Made by a program: the position numbers and the translations under genes. A DNA stretch of 64,000 nucleotides from Xylanimicrobium pachnodae JCM 13526 = NBRC 107786 (GTDB lineage Bacteria > Actinomycetota > Actinomycetes > Actinomycetales > Cellulomonadaceae): NCBI GenBank assembly GCA_001592145.1, contig BCWJ01000005.1:186001-250000 (forward strand), in the 5' to 3' direction. Under the pieces are notes generated by a model, which was given only the letters and a program-made list of their open reading frames with translations, was not told the origin of the DNA and did not search any database. Below, piece after piece: positions 35,829 to 42,893 of the stretch. How positions within the stretch are numbered: the stretch's first letter is position 1; each line of letters opens with the position of its first letter.

Positions 35829-35901
35829 GGGTCGATCTTGCCCGACCCCGTGACACGACGCGAGGGAGATGTCTGCACGTTCACCGTGCGGACAGGACCG
35901 C

Positions 35902-36576
35902 TCAGGAGGTCTTGGGGCGCGGCTCCGTCAGCTCGGGCCGCTTCTCCATGCCCTGCAACCCGTTCCACGCGAGGTTGACCAGATGCGCGGCCACCTCCGT
36001 CTTCTTGGGCGAGCGCGCGTCGAGCCAGTACTGCCCGGTCAGCGCGATCATGCCCACGAGCATCTGCGCGTACAGCGGCGCCGTGCGCGGGGCCAGCCCG
36101 TTGGCCCGGAACTGCGCCTCCAGCAGGTGCTGCACCTGCGTGGCCACGTCCCCGATGAGCGAGGAGAACGTGCCCGTGGCCTGCGCCACGGGGGAGTCGC
36201 GCACCAGGATGCGGAACCCGTCCTCGTTGCGCTCGATGTAGTCGAGCAGGGCCAGCGACGCCCGCTCCACGAGCACCTTGGGGTGCCCGCTCTCGGCGAG
36301 CGAGCCGATCAGCGCCCCCGTCAGCGCCTGCACCTCACGGTCGACGACGACGGCGTAGATGCCCTCCTTGCCGCCGAAGTGCTCGTACACCACGGGCTTG
36401 GACACCTCGGCGCGGGCCGCGATCTCCTCGACGCTGGTGCCCTCGAACCCCTTCTCCGCGAACAGCGACCGGCTCACCGCCAGGAGCTGTTCACGCCGCT
36501 GGCTCGCCGTCATCCGGGCGCGCGGCGGGCGCGGCGTGCGATCGCTGCGCCGGGTGTCTCGAGGGGCGTCTGGCAT
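35902..36576 (-). CDS. TetR family transcriptional regulator
   Basis: A 224-residue TetR protein. The DNA-binding domain (about 25-70) contains EGTSVEEIAARAEVSKPVVY with the typical EHFGGKEG continuation; the C-terminal ligand domain includes MLVGMIALTGQYW. Close in pattern to TetR proteins found next to glmU in other Actinobacteria. ATG 36576 has CACAAT six bases before it. The ABC exporter genes downstream on the same strand are candidate targets. Confidence 0.9.
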   Translation of the reverse strand: MPDAPRDTRRSDRTPRPPRARMTASQRREQLLAVSRSLFAEKGFEGTSVEEIAARAEVSKPVVYEHFGGKEGIYAVVVDREVQALTGALIGSLAESGHPKVLVERASLALLDYIERNEDGFRILVRDSPVAQATGTFSSLIGDVATQVQHLLEAQFRANGLAPRTAPLYAQMLVGMIALTGQYWLDARSPKKTEVAAHLVNLAWNGLQGMEKRPELTEPRPKTS

Positions 36577-36670
36577 GGCCCCATTGTGCCCGCGACGTGT
36601 GGCCACCCCGCGCAACCTGGCAGACTGGTCCGCGGACGCGGGGCGGTGGGACGCCGTCGCACGCCGTCGT

Positions 36671-36745
36671 TCCGCCTTGGTGTAATCGGCAGCACAGGGG
36701 TTTTTGGTGCCCTTAGTCCAGGTTCGAGTCCTGGGGGCGGAGCCA
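36671..36745 (+). tRNA. tRNA-Gln (anticodon TTG)
   Basis: A complete cloverleaf with encoded CCA (36743-36745). The acceptor stem TCCGCCT pairs with GGGCGGA. The D arm contains GGTGTAATCGGCAGCAC, and the anticodon loop TTTTGGT gives TTG, reading CAA glutamine codons. The T arm is CCAGG-TTCGAGT-CCTGG. Both ends of the anticodon stem close with G-U pairs. Located directly upstream of glmU. Confidence 0.95.
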
Positions 36746-36798
36746 TCGTGGCCAGCACGACACACCGCAGTTCTCACGCACGCCAGGAGGGCACACCT

Positions 36799-38328
36799 GT
36801 GACCGAACCGACGACCTCCCACCCCGGCCCCGCCGCCGTCGTCGTCCTGGCCGCCGGCCAGGGCACCCGCATGAAGTCGTCGCGGCCCAAGATGCTGCAC
36901 ACGGTGGGCGGGCGCTCGCTGCTGGGGCACGCGCTGGTGGCCGCCCGCCAGACCGCGCCCGCGCAGCTCGCCGTCGTCGTGCGGCACGGACGCGACCAGG
37001 TGGTGGCCGAGGTCGAGCGGGTCGACCCGGGCGCCCTGCTGGCCGAGCAGGACGAGGTGTACGGCACGGGTCGAGCCGCGCAGGTGGGACTTGAGGCGCT
37101 CGACGCCGCGGGCGAGATCACGGGCGCCGTCGTCGTCACGGCCTCCGACGTGCCGCTGCTGGACGGGGCGACGCTGAGCCGGCTCGTGGCTGCGCACCAG
37201 GCGGACGGCAACGCCGTGACCATCCTCACCACCGTGGTCGCCGACGCGGCGGGCTACGGCCGGATCGTGCGCGAGGAGGGCACGGGCGTCGTGACGGCGA
37301 TCGTCGAGCACAAGGACGCCACCGAGGAGCAGCGGGCGATCCGCGAGATCAACACGTCCATCTTCGTGTTCGACGCGGACGTCCTGCGCCGCGGCCTACG
37401 TTCCGTGACCACCGACAACGCGTCGGGGGAGATGTACCTGACCGACGTCGTCGCGTTCGCGCGGGCCGAGGGCCGTGCGGTGCGCGCCGTCATCACGGAC
37501 GACCCGATGATGGTCGAGGGCATCAACGACCGGGTCGCCCTGGCGACGCTGGGCGCCGAGCTCAACCGCCGCACGCTGGAACGCTGGATGCTCGCCGGCG
37601 TCACGATCGTCGACCCGGGCTCCACGTGGATCGACGTCGACGTCGACCTCGACCAGGACGTCACGATCCTGCCGGGCACGCAGCTCCACGGCGCCACGAC
37701 GGTGGCGACGGGCGCGACGATCGGCCCGGACACCACGCTGACGGACGTCGAGGTGGGCGAGGGGGCCACCGTGATCCGCACGCACGGTTCGCTCGCCGTG
37801 ATCGAGGCGGGCGCCACCGTGGGGCCGTTCTCCTACCTGCGCCCCGGCACCGTGCTGGGCGCGGGCGGCAAGATCGGGGCGTACGTCGAGGCGAAGAACG
37901 CGCAGATCGGCGCCGGGTCCAAGGTCCCGCACCTGTCCTACGTGGGCGACGTGACCATCGGGGAGGGCACCAACCTGGGCGCCGCCACGATCGTGGCCAA
38001 CTACGACGGCGTCGCCAAGCACCGCACCGTGATCGGCTCGCACGTGCGCACCGGGTCGGACACCGTGCTGGTGGCGCCCGTCACGATCGGCGACGGCGCC
38101 TACACGGCCGCCGGGTCTGTCATCACCGACGACGTCCCCGCGGGGGCGCTCGGCGTCGGGCGCGCGCACCAGCACAACTCGTCCGGGTGGGTCGCCCGGC
38201 GCCGGCCCGGCACACCCGCGGCGCAGGCATCAGCGGCTGCCTCGAACGCCCCTGCCTCGGCCCCGCCCGGGCAGGATTCCTCCACGACGGACACCGAGAC
38301 CGCAAGCGAAGGGACCAGCGAGCGATGA
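36799..38328 (+). CDS. glmU: Bifunctional UDP-GlcNAc pyrophosphorylase / GlcN-1-P acetyltransferase
   Basis: A 509-residue enzyme making UDP-GlcNAc for peptidoglycan and other glycans. The N-terminal uridyltransferase has VVVLAAGQGTRMKSSRPKML; the C-terminal half (about 255 on) is a left-handed beta helix with hexapeptide repeats and acetyltransferase residues in NAQIGAGSKVPHLSYVGD and GEGTNLGAATIVANYDGV. A 40-residue Ala/Ser/Pro-rich tail follows. AGGAGGG seven bases before GTG 36799 decides the start. The stop overlaps the prs start (ATGA), the usual actinobacterial glmU-prs pair. Confidence 0.97.
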   Translation: MTEPTTSHPGPAAVVVLAAGQGTRMKSSRPKMLHTVGGRSLLGHALVAARQTAPAQLAVVVRHGRDQVVAEVERVDPGALLAEQDEVYGTGRAAQVGLEALDAAGEITGAVVVTASDVPLLDGATLSRLVAAHQADGNAVTILTTVVADAAGYGRIVREEGTGVVTAIVEHKDATEEQRAIREINTSIFVFDADVLRRGLRSVTTDNASGEMYLTDVVAFARAEGRAVRAVITDDPMMVEGINDRVALATLGAELNRRTLERWMLAGVTIVDPGSTWIDVDVDLDQDVTILPGTQLHGATTVATGATIGPDTTLTDVEVGEGATVIRTHGSLAVIEAGATVGPFSYLRPGTVLGAGGKIGAYVEAKNAQIGAGSKVPHLSYVGDVTIGEGTNLGAATIVANYDGVAKHRTVIGSHVRTGSDTVLVAPVTIGDGAYTAAGSVITDDVPAGALGVGRAHQHNSSGWVARRRPGTPAAQASAAASNAPASAPPGQDSSTTDTETASEGTSER

Positions 38329-39308
38329 ACACCTCGATCCACGGCAACGGGGGGCGGGACCTGGTCCTGGCGTCCGGGCGTGCGCACCTGGAGCTGGCCA
38401 CCGCGGTCGCTGCCGAGCTGGGCATCAAGCTGCTGCCGGTCTCGGCGTACGACTTCGCGAACTCCGAGACCTACGTGCGGTTCGGCGAGTCGATCCGCGG
38501 CACGGACATCTTCCTGCTCCAGTCGCACACCGCCCCGGTGAACCAGTGGCTCATGGAGCAGCTCCTCATGGTCGACGCCGCGCGCCGCGCGTCCGCGCGC
38601 ACCGTGACCGCCGTGGTGCCGTTCTACGCGTACGCGCGCCAGGACAAGAAGAGCCGCGGCCGCGAGCCCATCTCCGCGCGCCTGGTGGCCGACCTGCTTC
38701 ACACGGCCGGCGCCGACCGCATCATGAGCGTGGACCTGCACACCCCGCAGATCCAGGGTTTCTTCGACGGCCCCGTCGACCACCTGTGGGCCATGCCGGT
38801 GCTCACCGACTATGTGCGCACCCGCGTGGACCTGGAGAACGTGGCGGTCGTCTCACCCGACGCCGGCCGAATCCGGGTGGCCGAGCAGTGGGCCGCCAAG
38901 CTGGGCGGGTGCCCGCTGGCGTTCGTGCACAAGACGCGCGACGTCACCCAGCCGAACAAGTCGCACGCCAACCGTGTGGTGGGCGAGGTCGAGGGCATGG
39001 ACTGCGTGCTCGTCGACGACCTCATCGACACGGGCGGCACCATCGCCGAGGCCGTCAAGGTGATCCTCGACGCGGGCGCGAAGTCGGTGATCGTGGCGGC
39101 CACCCACGGCGTGCTCTCGCCCCCCGCCGCGCAGCGCCTGCACGAGTGCGGTGCCCGCGAGGTGGTCATCACCGACACCCTGCCGATCGAGCAGTCCAAG
39201 CGGTTCGACGAGCTCACCGTGCTGTCCATCGCGCCGCTCCTGGCGCGCGCGATCCGCGAAGTCTTCGACGACGGTTCGGTCACGAGCCTGTTCGACGGCA
39301 ACAGCTGA
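38325..39308 (+). CDS. prs: Ribose-phosphate pyrophosphokinase
   Basis: A 327-residue PRPP synthetase supplying phosphoribosyl diphosphate for nucleotides, His, Trp and NAD. Recognisable segments: FANSETYVRFGESIRGTDIF, the catalytic flexible loop YARQDKKSRGREPISARL, MSVDLHTPQIQGFFDGPVDHL and the PRPP loop VLVDDLIDTGGTI. Translationally coupled to glmU through an ATGA overlap. Confidence 0.97.
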   Translation: MNTSIHGNGGRDLVLASGRAHLELATAVAAELGIKLLPVSAYDFANSETYVRFGESIRGTDIFLLQSHTAPVNQWLMEQLLMVDAARRASARTVTAVVPFYAYARQDKKSRGREPISARLVADLLHTAGADRIMSVDLHTPQIQGFFDGPVDHLWAMPVLTDYVRTRVDLENVAVVSPDAGRIRVAEQWAAKLGGCPLAFVHKTRDVTQPNKSHANRVVGEVEGMDCVLVDDLIDTGGTIAEAVKVILDAGAKSVIVAATHGVLSPPAAQRLHECGAREVVITDTLPIEQSKRFDELTVLSIAPLLARAIREVFDDGSVTSLFDGNS

Positions 39309-39355
39309 TCTCGATGCGGTGACGCCGCGCCCATCCACCGTCCAGGTGGCCCGGG

Positions 39356-39361
39356 TAGCCT
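39356..39361 (+). promoter_or_regulatory. Putative -10 box of the GT2-GtrA gene
   Basis: TAGCCT, 43 bp before GTG 39405, matches TAnnnT and would give a leader of roughly 37 bases. No clear -35 element. Confidence 0.3.
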
Positions 39362-39404
39362 CGATGGGCCGGATGGTTCCCGTGACGAGGGGTGTGGGAT
39401 CGCT

Positions 39405-40574
39405 GTGACCGTGACCGTGGTGGTGCCGACCTTCAACGAGGGTCCCAACGTCGCGGAACTGGTGCGTCGGCTCGCGGCCGCCCTGCCCGCCGGGAGCGAC
39501 GTGCTGTTCGTCGACGACTCGCTGGACGACACACCCGACATCATCCGGTCGGTCGCCGCCCGCGCCACCCTGCCCGTGCGGCTGCTGCACCGTGCCGAGG
39601 CCACCGGAGGGCTGTCGGGGGCCGTCGTGGCCGGGATCGAGTCGGCCCGTGCTGCCGGGGCCGAGTGGGTGGTGGTCATGGACGGTGACCTCCAGCACCC
39701 GCCCGAGCTCGTGCCCGCCCTGGTGGAGCGGGGAGTCACCGACGGCGCCGACGTCGTCGTCGCATCCCGCTACACGGGAGCCGGGGACGCGGGCGGGCTC
39801 GACGGGTGGCGACGCAAGCTCGTCTCGAAGGCGTCCGGGCTGCTGGCGCGGTCCATGTTCCCCGTGCGGCTGCGTAACGTCACCGACCCGATGACGGGGT
39901 TCTTCGCCCTGCGCGCCGACCGGGTGGACCCGACGACGCTCCAGCCGCGCGGGTTCAAGATCCTGCTGGAGATCCTGGCGCGCACCAAGCTGGTGGTGGT
40001 CGAGGAGGCGTTCGTCTTCGCGGAGCGGTTCGCGGGCGAGTCCAAGGCGTCGTTCGCCAACGGGGTGCGCTACGTCCAGCAGCTGTGGAACCTGCGGTTC
40101 GGGCGGCTGTCCCCGTTCGCCGTCATCGGGGCGCTGGGTGCCCTGCTCAACCTGGCGATCCTGGCCGGGCTGCAGGCGGCCGGCATGCACTACCTGCCCG
40201 CCGTCATCGCCTCGAACGGGCTGACGATCATCACGAACTTCCTGCTCCAGGAGCGGTTCGTGTTCCGTGACCTGCGCGGCACCACCTCGTCGGCACGGCG
40301 GTTCGCGCAGTCGTTCGCGTTCAACGGCTCGGAAGCCGTGGTGCGCACGCTGCTGCTGTGGTGGATCGTCGAGCGGGCGGTGCCCTACCCCGAGCTCGTG
40401 CAGGCCGTCCTGATCTTCGTCGCCTTCCTGGTGCGGTTCGTGTTCCACGCCCAGGTGGTGTACCGCGTGCGGCGTACGGTTCCCGAGGCCACGCTCGCGC
40501 AGGGGATCGACGTGCAGGGACTCGAGGCGCCCGACGTCGACGCGCGCGATCTCGGCACCCGTGCGGCTGGCTGA
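39405..40574 (+). CDS. GT2 glycosyltransferase fused to GtrA-type membrane domain
   Basis: A 389-residue two-domain protein. Residues 1-230 are a family 2 glycosyltransferase like dolichol/polyprenyl-phosphate mannose synthases: VVVPTFNEGPNVAELV, LFVDDSLDDTP, VVMDGDLQHPPEL (metal-binding DxD) and the acceptor-side FKILLEILARTK. Residues about 240-360 are a four-helix GtrA domain, starting GRLSPFAVIGALGALLNLA. Such fusions make and possibly flip polyprenyl-phosphate sugars, here plausibly the mannose donor for the PMT protein at 3676-5400 (inference). Confidence 0.9.
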   Translation: MTVTVVVPTFNEGPNVAELVRRLAAALPAGSDVLFVDDSLDDTPDIIRSVAARATLPVRLLHRAEATGGLSGAVVAGIESARAAGAEWVVVMDGDLQHPPELVPALVERGVTDGADVVVASRYTGAGDAGGLDGWRRKLVSKASGLLARSMFPVRLRNVTDPMTGFFALRADRVDPTTLQPRGFKILLEILARTKLVVVEEAFVFAERFAGESKASFANGVRYVQQLWNLRFGRLSPFAVIGALGALLNLAILAGLQAAGMHYLPAVIASNGLTIITNFLLQERFVFRDLRGTTSSARRFAQSFAFNGSEAVVRTLLLWWIVERAVPYPELVQAVLIFVAFLVRFVFHAQVVYRVRRTVPEATLAQGIDVQGLEAPDVDARDLGTRAAG

Positions 40575-40894
40575 CGGGCCGGCCCGCCCGGCGGGCTGGG
40601 TGCGCCCCGGTTTCCGGGAGCGTCGCGCGGCAGGTACAGTTGTCAGGTTGCCTCGGCGAGGGACGCCTGGTGGGCCGCGGGAGACCGCAACCCCCGGAGT
40701 CCGTGATCGACTGGGCGGTTCGGCAGTGGTTGATGACCGCGGCCGCCGCGCACCCGTCTTCGCGCCTCGCACCCGCGGAGCCTGCCCGCGTGTCCGCCGC
40801 GTGTCCCACGCCGACGCAGCCGTCTCACGTGTTGAGGAAAAACTTCCGCTGGTCGCCCCAGCGGCACCGCCAGCGATTCGTCAGGAGTACACCC
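40575..40894 (+). promoter_or_regulatory. Long leader of rplY with putative promoter
   Basis: No coding region is supported in these 320 bases. GC-rich inverted sequence just after the GT2 stop (about 40579-40600) may terminate that gene. TACAGT (40635-40640) is a good -10, with TTCCGG 17 bp upstream, implying a leader of about 250 bases before rplY. The leader includes a CCTC-GGC-GAGG hairpin and an AT-richer GTTGAGGAAAAACTTCC stretch near 40833. It may carry autogenous ribosomal-protein control, but I do not recognise a known leader motif. Confidence 0.45.
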
Positions 40895-41491
40895 ATGGCT
40901 GAGATCCAGCTCGTCGCCGAGACCCGTTCCGAGTTCGGTAAGGGCGCCGCCCGCCGCCTGCGCCGCGAGGCCAAGATCCCCGCGGTCCTCTACGGGCACG
41001 GCACCGACCCGGTCCACGTCTCGCTGCCCGCCCACGACACCACGCTGGCCCTGCGCCACGCGAACGTCCTGTTCACGCTCGACATCGAGGGCACGCAGCA
41101 GCTCGCCGTCGCCAAGGACGTCCAGCGCGACCCGGTCCGCCAGGTCATCGAGCACATCGACCTGCTGCTGGTGAAGAAGGGCGAGAAGATCTCCGTCGAG
41201 GTCCCCGTCGTCGTCGTCGGCGAGTCGGCCCCCGGCACGATCCACCTGGTCGACATGCAGCACCTCACGCTCGCGGCCGAGGCCACCGCGCTGCCGCAGA
41301 GCATCGACGTCTCCATCGAGGGCCTCGAGGCCGGCACCGTCATCACGGCCGCCGACGTCGTCCTCCCGGCCGGCGTCACGCTGGTCACCGAGGAGCACCA
41401 CAGCGTGATCACCATCGCCGAGCCGAAGGGCGAGGCCGCTGCCGAGGGCGAGGCCGAGGCTGCTGAGGCCGAGGCCCCCGCCGCGGAGTGA
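40895..41491 (+). CDS. rplY: 50S ribosomal protein L25/general stress protein Ctc
   Basis: A 198-residue long-form L25 (TL5/Ctc): an N-terminal 5S-rRNA-binding beta barrel (about 1-95; AETRSEFGKGAARRLRREAKIPAVLYG) and a C-terminal Ctc domain (about 96-180), ending in an acidic Ala/Glu-rich tail. Binds 5S rRNA in the central protuberance. ATG 40895 follows AGGAGT at six bases. A strong terminator separates it from pth. Confidence 0.96.
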   Translation: MAEIQLVAETRSEFGKGAARRLRREAKIPAVLYGHGTDPVHVSLPAHDTTLALRHANVLFTLDIEGTQQLAVAKDVQRDPVRQVIEHIDLLLVKKGEKISVEVPVVVVGESAPGTIHLVDMQHLTLAAEATALPQSIDVSIEGLEAGTVITAADVVLPAGVTLVTEEHHSVITIAEPKGEAAAEGEAEAAEAEAPAAE

Positions 41492-41515
41492 GTCGCCTGA
41501 CCCGCTGAACCGTCG

Positions 41516-41549
41516 AGGGCGCCCGGTACCGTTCGGTGCCGGGCGCCCT
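41516..41549 (+). terminator. Rho-independent-type terminator after rplY
   Basis: A 16-base arm starting AGGGCGCCCGG (41516-41531) pairs with 41534-41549, with one G-U pair and a tetraloop of about GTTC. TTCGCG follows. The stem is long and stable and lies 25 bp past the rplY stop. Confidence 0.8.
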
Positions 41550-41592
41550 TCGCGTCCGCCCGCAACCCACCGCACCGGTCTCGGAGGAGCAC

Positions 41593-42201
41593 GTGAGCGA
41601 CACCCCCTGGCTGATCGTCGGCCTCGGCAACCCGGGCGCCCAGTACGCCGGCAACCGGCACAACGTCGGGCAGATGGTGCTCGACCTGCTGGCCGCCCGC
41701 GCCGGTGCGAAGTTCTCGCGGCACCCCCGCGCCCAGGCCGTCGTCGGAGAAGGGCGGCTCGGGATGCTGCCCGGCGGGAGACCCGGCCCGCGCGTCGTCG
41801 TCGCCAAACCGTCCACCTACATGAACACCTCCGGCGGGCCCGTGGCCGCGCTCGCCACGTACTACGGCATCGACGCCGCCCACGTCGTCGTGGTCCACGA
41901 CGAGGTGGACATCCCGTTCGACACGATCAAGCTCAAGATCGGCGGCGGCGAGGGCGGGCACAACGGGCTGCGCGACATTACCAAGGCCCTCGGCACCAAG
42001 GACTACGTGCGCGTGCGCGTCGGGGTCGGCCGCCCGCCCGGGCGCATGGACACCGCCGACTACGTGCTCCGTGACTTCGCCGGCGCCGAGCGCAAGGATC
42101 TGCCCATCCTGCTCGACGACGCCGCCGACGCCGTCGAGCTGGTGCTGACCGATGGTCTGCTCGCCGCCCAGGGCAGGTTCCATACCAGGGCGGAGCGCTA
42201 G
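41593..42201 (+). CDS. pth: Peptidyl-tRNA hydrolase
   Basis: A 202-residue Pth that releases tRNA from peptidyl-tRNAs dropped by ribosomes. Motifs: [20 protein letters not shown] (catalytic His and Asn10-type residues), [24 protein letters not shown] (catalytic Asp) and [16 protein letters not shown] 41593 follows GGAGGAGC. The TAG stop forms the first three bases of the -10 box of the next gene. Confidence 0.97.
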   Translation: MSDTPWLIVGLGNPGAQYAGNRHNVGQMVLDLLAARAGAKFSRHPRAQAVVGEGRLGMLPGGRPGPRVVVAKPSTYMNTSGGPVAALATYYGIDAAHVVVVHDEVDIPFDTIKLKIGGGEGGHNGLRDITKALGTKDYVRVRVGVGRPPGRMDTADYVLRDFAGAERKDLPILLDDAADAVELVLTDGLLAAQGRFHTRAER

Positions 42202-42204
42202 CAT
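42199..42204 (+). promoter_or_regulatory. Leaderless-type -10 box of the DUF4190 gene, overlapping the pth stop
   Basis: TAGCAT begins with the TAG stop of pth and ends six bases before ATG 42211. A GAGG next to the ATG could also act as a ribosome site, so a coupled or leaderless mode is possible. Confidence 0.45.
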
Positions 42205-42210
42205 CCGAGG

Positions 42211-42804
42211 ATGAGCAGCGACCCGTTCGGCCACTCCGCCCCCGAACCGCCGGAGACCCCCCAAGCCGCGAACGAGCCGCCGACGCCGCCCGCGTCGGCG
42301 CACCCGGCCGGTGCAGCCCCCACCGGCCCGTACCCGTCCGGCGCGTACCCCGGCCAGCATCCCGGCCAGCATCCCGGCCAGGACCCCTACGGGCACGCGC
42401 CCTACGCCCCGTCGCCCTACGGCGACCAGCCTCCCTACGGGCAGGCCCCGTACGCGGCCTACCCACCGCAGTCCCCGTACGCCCAGCCCGGATACGGGCA
42501 GCCCGGCTACGGGTACCCGCCGGCCAGCTCCGGGACCGACGGGCTCGCGATCGGCGCACTCGTCAGCGGCATCGCGGGCCTGAGCGTGGTGCCGTTCATC
42601 GGTTCAATCGTCGCGCTCGTGCTCGGCCTGATGAGCCTCAGCAAGATCCGGCAGAGCGGGCAGGAAGGTCGCGGCATGGCGATCGCCGGCCTGGTGCTCG
42701 GCGGCATCGGCATCGTGCTGGGGCTGCTGCTCATCATCGCGGTGATCGTGCTGATCGGCGTCTCGTCCCCGGACGTCCACGGCGTGCACTGGTCGGCCAT
42801 CTGA
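42211..42804 (+). CDS. DUF4190 domain membrane protein with Pro/Tyr-rich N-terminus
   Basis: A 197-residue protein. Residues 1-108 are disordered, rich in Pro, Tyr, Gly and Gln with a PGQHPGQHPGQDP repeat. Residues about 110-185 contain two hydrophobic hairpin segments (LAIGALVSGIAGLSVVPFIGSIVALVLG and, after KIRQSGQEGRGMAI, GLVLGGIGIVLGLLLIIAV) that match DUF4190. The function of DUF4190 is unknown; many are small envelope proteins in Actinobacteria. Confidence 0.82.
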   Translation: MSSDPFGHSAPEPPETPQAANEPPTPPASAHPAGAAPTGPYPSGAYPGQHPGQHPGQDPYGHAPYAPSPYGDQPPYGQAPYAAYPPQSPYAQPGYGQPGYGYPPASSGTDGLAIGALVSGIAGLSVVPFIGSIVALVLGLMSLSKIRQSGQEGRGMAIAGLVLGGIGIVLGLLLIIAVIVLIGVSSPDVHGVHWSAI

Positions 42805-42821
42805 GCAGCGGGGATCCATTT

Positions 42822-42831
42822 CACCCGGGTG
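42822..42831. promoter_or_regulatory. CACCCGGGTG palindrome, site 1
   Basis: A perfect 10-bp palindrome in TTCACCCGGGTGGT, centred about 55 bp upstream of the -10 (TAGGTT, 42882) of the DUF4082 gene. The same palindrome occurs at 50965 and 59028 in promoter regions of the glycan locus. Confidence 0.55.
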
Positions 42832-42881
42832 GTGCCCGGCTTCAACCCCTCCGGTGAGGGGTGGTGAGGGGCTCGCGGGCC

Positions 42882-42887
42882 TAGGTT
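42882..42887 (+). promoter_or_regulatory. Leaderless-type -10 box of the DUF4082 gene
   Basis: TAGGTT ends six bases before GTG 42894. A 10-bp direct repeat GGTGAGGGG(T/C) occupies the usual -35 area (42853-42872). Confidence 0.5.
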
Positions 42888-42893
42888 CGCCCT

